Of a DNA stretch of 64,000 nt, positions 44,501-53,106 are shown in pieces. Made by a program: the position numbers and the translations under genes. The first letter of the stretch is position 1. Each line of letters begins with the position of its first letter. The notes beneath the pieces were generated by a model. That model saw only the letters and a program-made list of their open reading frames with translations. It was not told where the DNA came from and made no database searches. The stretch is from Apostichopus japonicus. Taxonomy: Eukaryota; Echinodermata; Holothuroidea; Aspidochirotida; Stichopodidae. The DNA lies in contig NC_092562.1 in the NCBI RefSeq assembly GCF_037975245.1, positions 4,892,001-4,956,000 of the forward strand. Reading direction: 5' to 3'.

Positions 44501-47500
44501 AACATAAAGAGACACTTACCAATAAATCCCAAATCACACCCTCCTGCCCTCCCCACCAATATTCAGGAGGATCACAAGACCATCTTGTCAGAGCTTGTCT
44601 CTCAGAGTACTCATGAATCTCATGAACACTACTTTCCTGACAACCCTGACAAAATGAAATCTGCAGATAACATTAATGATATTATCTAGATGATAGGATG
44701 TATTCATCCTACACCTTTTAATAGTCTCCATTCCATCTGAAGTTATTCATTGGGGTTGCAGACCTTCATTTTTTTATAAAAATTATATTAAAAAAATGAG
44801 AACTCAAAGGGCCTTCCCAGTCTCAAATATTATCAGATAAGGGAAGGATCAGGGAAGAACTTTATGAAGTATGCAGATTTGAACTCCAATTTCTGAATTT
44901 CCAATCAAATATGTAAATGAAACCAAAATAGTATGTCTTACTTGGTATGGAGAGTGCTGCATTACAGAGACTTTCTGTGCAGAAGCAGGCTGTACCGGAG
45001 GCTTTATATGTGTACTACCAGAGTGTTTTGGTCACTTACTCCATAATATATTGGGGTCATGTTTATAAACTACAACACTTCAAAACTACAACCACAAACA
45101 GTGAATCTTTGTCTATTACTACCGTAGCTCATGTGATGCTTTGACTAAAAGCCACAAGAATTGCACCACATTAGAGCAAAGTGGTGATAGACGGTAAATG
45201 TGTGCTAGTTTTGTCAGAGGTTCACACATGAGTCGCTGGCTTCATGGCCCCAGCAACGCTTGTTGGATCCCTGCACTGGTAGCAAGTCATCCACTGTATT
45301 CACACATTTGTCTGTTGCAACTCCTACTTACACAACATTAATAGTCAGAAGCCACAAAACCTTCCTTATAACTTTTAACCTCAACACTCCTCTCCTCTCC
45401 TCCCCCACCCAACCCCCTCCCCACCTCCTTTGCTTCCACGCAGAAAGGGTCACCAACTATTCAAAGATGTTATACTGAAGTGCAAGCAATATATATGATA
45501 GCATGAAGATCACCACCATGTTTCTGGAAACAAGGCAGTAAGGCAAATGTGTGCCAAGTACCTGGTGTGCACTCTCCAGTAACATATGACAGCGAAGGAT
45601 CCAAACATTGAGCAACCTCAAAATGACAAAGATTTCCATAAGTGAATCCATCAGAACCACAGACAGGTGCGTATTCTAAGGTGCAAATTCTCAAACAGGG
45701 ATCTGTAAAAGAGAACAAAAGAGAAAATTAATTTTACAACCATATTATTCAAACTGGAGCCACTTCAAGATGGACTTTATTTTCTCTCATTACAACCATC
45801 AATTGTCTAACATTCATTCAAAAACATAGAAACAAGAATATGATTGGTTGCAGAACTTTAGTATCCAGCACTGTTATAGTGCACCAAGAGTTGTTAAATA
45901 GGACAACTCAATATATGCACTACAAGTTTTTTATTCTCTTGATGTTGAAACTGGTAAACATAAAGTTTCAATTTGTTCTTCCAATTTTAAATATTATTTA
46001 AAAAAATGTAACTTTACCTTGTAATGAAGAGATGTCTGTATTACACAGATCTGTGTCACAGTAACATGCACTTCCACTGTCAGACAACAGAAAATCAGAG
46101 GCTGCGGGAAACTGTGGGCTAACGACTTTATCTATGAATCCAGAAGAATTCAAACATCCCACTTCGACAATATCAAAGCATCCCCTGGAAATGTCCTGAG
46201 TTCCCTGTAAACCTGAAAGGTAATACAAGATGAAACTCAGTGGTTAACTCAATGGTTAACACCGGTGCCTTTCAATCATAAGGTCCCGAGTTCGAGTCAC
46301 TCCAAGATTAACGTATGTCGCCCAGTTACAGAGTTGTTGACAATTGACAATTCATAATCAGGGATGTTAAATATGAATCTAAGAGACTGACTTCGGTCAG
46401 CTTGTGGCTTTGATAAGCCAATGAGGCTTCTTCGCGAGTTCCTGCTTGCAGGAGGATCTAAAATACATATAAATGCACAGCATAGTCAGTACCAGACGAC
46501 ATTCACTGCAACGAACAATTTTGCGATTTTAGAATAAAGATGATGATGATGATAATGAGATCATATAATGAATAAGCCATAAGACAATCAAACACTAACC
46601 TTCAAACTCAAGAGTGATATTGACAACGGAACATATAAAACCAGGTAAACACTGGTCTATTGCTTGTTGGTCAAGGGGTAAAGAACAATTTGCTTCACCA
46701 TTGCAAGAGTAGCATCTAGGACCTGTTGAAAGAATAATAAACTAATTATAGCTCAGCTGATGTGAATTTTTCTCCTAATGACAATGTTGACTTGTCAAAT
46801 TGTATGACAAACACTTTGATAGCTTCTTTGACAAAAGAGTGAATACTGAAATATATTTGACAATGAGTAAACATTGCCAGCTAAAAGTTATTCACCCCTC
46901 CATACTAACTTACCACATGGCAACATCCTATTGTTACAATGTAGAACACAGCAAAATGTCCTAGATACTAAGAATTAGTCCTAAGGTTAGGCCTATTAAC
47001 AATAGCTGGATAGTCCTATTGTAGATAATCACTCTGGAGTGTTACAGTAGCTTAGTGGTTAACACCGGTGCCTTTCAATCATAAGGTCCCCGGTTCGAGT
47101 CACTCCCAAATTAATGTATGTCGTCCAGTTACAGAGTTGTTGACAATTAACAATTCATAATCATGGACGTTAAATATGAATGTGAGAGACTGACTTCGGT
47201 CAGCTTGCGGCTTTGATAAGCCAATTAGGCTTCTTCGCGAGTTCCTGCTTGCAGGAGGATCTAATATACATACATATACAATACATACATACTTGTACTG
47301 GTTGTAGGACTATGACAATGTTGGAAATGGAATGATCACTCTCAGTGCAATGTGCGGAGGGCATAAAAACGTTCAATAATTAACTTTGATACGATTTCGT
47401 ATCATTACATGGTAAATAAAACATTCGATTCTCTTATACTTACGTAAAAAGTTACATTAAGACATGACGAATTGTCGTTTGACCTAGCCTAGCAATTGAT

Positions 47501-50500
47501 GTGATCTGAATATACAATAACAAGCATACACATTGATAGGCCTGCAGAAATAACGTAAAGAACGAGTAGTATTACCGTACTACCGTAGCAAAACCTTAAT
47601 TTATAATTGACATTCTGTATGCACAAATACTGTCCATTGTTCAAGAAAATGGATACATAACATGCTCCATATTTTTCTGTGACTTAACAATTCAAAGTAA
47701 TCGTCGACTTTTGACAATATCTGGAATATGAAACAAAATTCGTAGTCCACGGTAATTGTTTAACTGAACGTCAGGACCAGCTTCTAAGGTAAACTAATTT
47801 TTAATCAAGTGTCGTCTGCTTGAAAAGTGCAGTGAGTGGCTGTACCGCACATTTACAGAAACACATACACTTGACACATCGGACGGGGATGTTCTCGGAA
47901 TATCCTGTTGATATCTAAGAATATCGAAACGTTCGGCAGATAATGGGGTATTTCGTATTTGAAAGCTCACATGGATTAGGTTGATAGTGAGGTGTTAGCG
48001 TTTAAGTACGTGACGCTTTGGGGATTTGACGTTTAAAAGTTTTTGAAGTTATGGCGTTGTAGGGAAATTTGTAGGGAAAATCTTTTTGGACGAAAATATT
48101 AGCGCTTTCCCGAACACGGAGTACCTCATGATGGACCGCATTACCACGCACGTTGTAATTCAATCTGACTTTTAGCATAAAATGCATCATTGTTGATATG
48201 ACTATTGGAAGTTGAGTAGTAAAGGCAACTTTTAAAGTTCAAGATTATCCGATACTTTCACATATATCATGAACACAGATGACTTCTTTCCGTTTCTCAA
48301 ATCAATCTGAAATTTGAGTAACGCCCCTTTTTGTTCAATAATGCTGGTTAAATATTCACTGAACTGGAGATATAGACAAGTGTTGCAGAGATTAATTGGA
48401 AATTCTTACCGGTTAAAGAGGCTGTCGTAACTTCAGGCTCAACTGGTAAGTCATCGAGATAACTGATCACGTGGTCATTACATAAACTATCGTTACAAGC
48501 ACATACTAAGCCAGTCGCTGGGGGCGGTACTGGTGCACCGGATAAAAGTTGTAGGTACTGGCTCCCAGATATACACTCCCCGGTAACGACAGTATTACTA
48601 TCCAGACATCCTCTGAATGCCACTGGCATCCCTATTCATCAAGGTCATGAAATTATTGAAGAGAAACGATGAATATATCACATAAAGAAGTATTCTAAAT
48701 ACTCTGAGTTGCAGGAGCAAAACCCACAGTTTCTCTGGGTCGATGAATAATTCATATACCATGCATGCTTGGATTAACAATGTCTGTAGTAAGTCCTTGG
48801 CTCTATTAATTAAATCGCTAAAGGTAACGGAATTTAGTCGCATATTATTAGATGTTCTCCCTTACTTCTCATAATTGTCTTCAGAAACATTTTATTACAG
48901 TTCTTACAATTACCTTATTTTGTTATCCCAATATCAAAAGACTTTTCTTTGTTATTTCCATGACATGTATCCCCAAACTTACATTAACAATGACAAATCT
49001 TTAATTGTTCTATTATTATTATTATACTATAATTATTATACTATAATTATTATTATTATTAGTAGTAGTAGTAGTATTATTTGCATTACGTCAATGAATG
49101 AAATATGTTAATGTAAGCAAGTTGGTATAGGCCTACCGACAGAATACCGTACTAAAGTTTATTCATACCACCGAACGAGAAGTTGAACGCTACGCACACT
49201 TCGCCCATCAAACACGTCGTGCGTGGTAAATTGGTCACGTCTGCACAGTTTTGACTACATGCGTAGCATTCTAGAACTGAAAAGAAAGAAAGAAAGAAAC
49301 AAACAAAAATAAACAACAACCATTATAACACATCAGGGGCGTATCCATGCAGGATTTTCTAACCCGGGGGCGCGAATTACTATCTAAGCGGAGCGCCACC
49401 ATCGGTTGGCGCGCAGCGTACAAGAAAAATTCTGGTTTTTATACCCCCAGATCACCGGAAATGGCACTTCTCGGGCTTGAAAATGACCAACCAAATGTAC
49501 ACTTTTGCCTGAGAACCAAGTATTTCCCAATAGTTTATGTTTTCATCCATAAACTTTTTATAGATTTTCTTCAGTCACAAATCATGTTCGACCTCATCGC
49601 ATGTCCTGTGTATCATTGCTTTTGTAGGTGATTCGGCCCACAATACCCGACAGCCCCACTTTTCAAGGTTTTCAGCCCATTATTTGTTGAGAATTTGAAA
49701 TTTCACTTCAAAACATACCCATAATGTTGCAAACAATGCCATCTATGGACAACCAATATAGAAAACCTCCTTCAACCCCTAACAGACCGGTCAAAATTAC
49801 ACGAGTAGAGGGAAGTATGATGAAGAATGTTGGTAAGGAAATTTTCTAAAATTCAGACACAGTTAATTTATTGGTGTACAAATATTAAACCCTCTTATAA
49901 CGGCTATTATAAAACTTGGTTTCGGAAATGAAATAATAGCAGATATTTCCTTCAACCGAACACTACACACATAGGCGTAGGAGGCGGGGGTGGGGGTTCC
50001 TACTGAAAGAAAAATAAATTGCAATGATGTATAGCTAAAGGAAATGAACAAATATCTCCTTGATAATTAAAATAAAGTTCTAAGCTTGGTCGACTAATTC
50101 GCCATTACTAATGTAAAAGAGAATTTGACATAATTGCACCTCCATGCTTTTTTTCCATCTACATAAGACATTTCGTTGTTTATATTAGCATCCCGCGGTG
50201 TACTGCGCAATTTCCACGGACCGTACGGTACACGATGGTATGCGATGTAATAACCGATGCTTGCCTATATGATATTGACATTGTATTGTTAAACGCGCGC
50301 GGAGCGCGCGAAATATTTAGGTTATATTTATCGGGCAAGTCGTTACAGCCCCCCCCCCCCCCCCCAATCAAATTGGGTTCCTATGACTACACACATCGAC
50401 AGTTTTGAGGCTGTTCATCCTGGACCCGCAATTTTCATGCTCACTGATATGATGTGATATCTGCTGTTATCTTTACAAATTCGAACAGGTGCGCAACGAA

Positions 50501-53038
50501 TAATTTGCCAAGGGAGGGGCGAAGCTTGTAGGAAAACTATCTAAGCGTAGCGCCACCACAAAATGGCGCGACGCGTACAAGAAAATTTTGGCCGAAAATG
50601 CCTCCCAGATCGCTGGAAATGACACTTCCCATACCTTGTAAGTTGCATCTAAGCATTTTCTATTTTGAAATTACTAGCGATATCATAAAAAAAAATATGC
50701 TCGGGGGGGGGGGGGGCGGTCGCCATGCGTCATGTTCCCCGACGACTCGGACGAGTTCGAGACCAGCCACAGTTGGTTTCATAGCACAATTGTTTCAGGC
50801 TTCCATACACATACACGCGTTATGATAGACCATATATATATATAGATACATTAGTGAGAGAGGGAAAATGGTAACGTCAAATATGGAGTTGTCGGTGTAA
50901 GGGGTTGGGTGAGGCGCACGACCCTTCCGAAGTCCTCGATCCGTCACTGGCTACCCGGCCATGTGTATATAATAGGGATCCGCGCTGTAATGATGTCACT
51001 GTTCCTATTTCTCTTCCCGGTGTCTTGGCAGTTTTCTTTTACTCCCTCCTTTTCTCCGTTTTCTCTCTTTCTTCTTTTTCTTTTCCCTTCTTTCCTCTCC
51101 TCCTCCTCTTTCCCCCTCTTTTTCCCTTTTTCTTCTCTTTTTTCTCTCCTCTTTTTCTTACCCGGGGGGCGCGCGCCCCCAACGCCCCCCCCTGGATACG
51201 CGCCTGCACATATAACTGTACAATGAAGCGATCAGACTGTTACTCCATGTAATAGCGAAGTGAAGCCTTAGTGTGATGTATGGTAGAAACACTATCAAAC
51301 ATCAACCCTATAAGGTCTCGTTTAATTTAAGATTATAACAAATATACATTTTATACCAATGACCTATGTTCTTGTATACTAAGTTTTATTCAGAAGCTAT
51401 TGTTTATTTTTCCACATGGTGTTGGTTCAACGGGAACCATAGCGAAGCTTCGGGTAGTTCAGTGTGTCGCCTATTAGCATACGACACGGTATAGTAATAC
51501 GCGATTACAATTAGGCTGTGTATCGTATCGCCACAACCATTAACCTCCTTATGTAAAGAATTATGAATGATATTGTCAAAAGAATACAAATCAAATCAGC
51601 AAATACAAAAAAGAAAAAGAAACAAGCAAGGTTAAAAGAAAAAGGGAGGAGATAAAATCTATAGGATTTCAATAGCTTGATTTGTATATGTCTAGGTGAT
51701 CTAGTTCATTTGACCCTTTCAAGAATGGCTTGAACACAACTAAAGTAAGCGGAGTTACAAAAGCGCCAAAGTAAGTAAATAACTCGACAAAGGGTCGTGT
51801 ATAACCCTGTAAATTGTCGTTGTATGAGTCTACAACATTGTGTTAAATTTGATTTAACGCAGGCGCATTACTGCCAGTGAATTAAGTGAACATCATATGG
51901 CGATGCGTAATCAATGCAGGGAGTTGATACTTTGTCAAATCTCTGATGAGGTGATATAGAACTGGGTTGCCAATATCGATCAACAGAAATGATCTTTTTT
52001 CCTTGCTCTTCAAGAAATTTTGATTAATAAAGTATCTCCTAACGCCAGGACATATCAACACGTCGGGCAACAAGTTTTAATAGCAGGAAGGGGTTTGGGT
52101 GGGGTAGAGTTGGTCGAATGGAGAGGTATCTTGGCAAGTAAACGTTGTTTGATGAAAAAAAAATAATCCCTTGGTTTTGTTACAGAATGAAACAAAAAAT
52201 CCTGAAAAGTTTAGAATTTGGTACTGTGCTTTTTGAAATTTTCATTTCTCCTTTTGATCTGTTTTATGGTTTTAATTCAAAATCGCTAAAAAATACCCTC
52301 CAAAGTGTTTCGGTCTTTACGGTATAGTCAATAGCAGTATGTATCAGCAACTCAGAAACAACATTTGTAAACGCTGGTACTTTTATGATACTAACAATAA
52401 ATAATTACATTTTTTATGTTAGAGAAAGTCACTATATTGAAATGTGGTTAAATGTAACAGAACTATTCCCATGACATGGCGCGCACCCCCTGAGAAATAC
52501 ATGTTTTAGACTAGAGGGGCAGGAAAGGGGGAGGGGAGGAAGAGGTAAGGTAAGAGGGGCAGGGGTGAAACTGGGGGTTGAAAAGTTGCGCGAAACATTT
52601 CAACGAATGTGATTTTGTTTGGGACAAGAACTATATGTACCTTGCGGTGGAAGTTTTATAGCTGTACCTAGATATAATGATTCATTTCCTACATTATACA
52701 TTGAATTGATTCTAGATCTCTATACTGTCCCATGAATACGACTTTAAGTCATCACAAAATAATGATGTTTGAGGAACATATATACAGCACAAATCACGTA
52801 TTGGTTTATTTTTTATTATTATTATATGTTACGAGTGACGCCATGGCCGGAGGTATAGGAGAGGGGTGGGGACGGCTTTATCCATCCATTCCATGGGCGT
52901 TATTTACCTCATGGTCTGCAAATAGTATGGTTTACAAGTTAAGTCACAATTTTGAATTCCCTGTAAATGTTAAAATATGCATGAAGTAAAATGTGGTTCA
53001 CCAATTGAGCGTAGTATGTGAGAGGGGGTGAGGGGGTA

Positions 53039-53106
<68 letters not shown>

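Noticed and set aside
47041-47110. Possible tRNA gene (boxes A and B present)
   Set aside because: No full cloverleaf or CCA-side stem is seen, and a second diverged copy with the same unrelated body exists, so it is a SINE head.
48002-48190. 62-codon minus frame in the intron between LU domains 1 and 2
   Set aside because: No homology to the gene's modules, no phase-consistent splice sites, and no repeat support either.
50905-51252. Two overlapping open frames of more than 100 codons on the plus strand
   Set aside because: They run through a pure pyrimidine tract and read as poly Phe/Ser/Leu/Pro, which is a composition effect.
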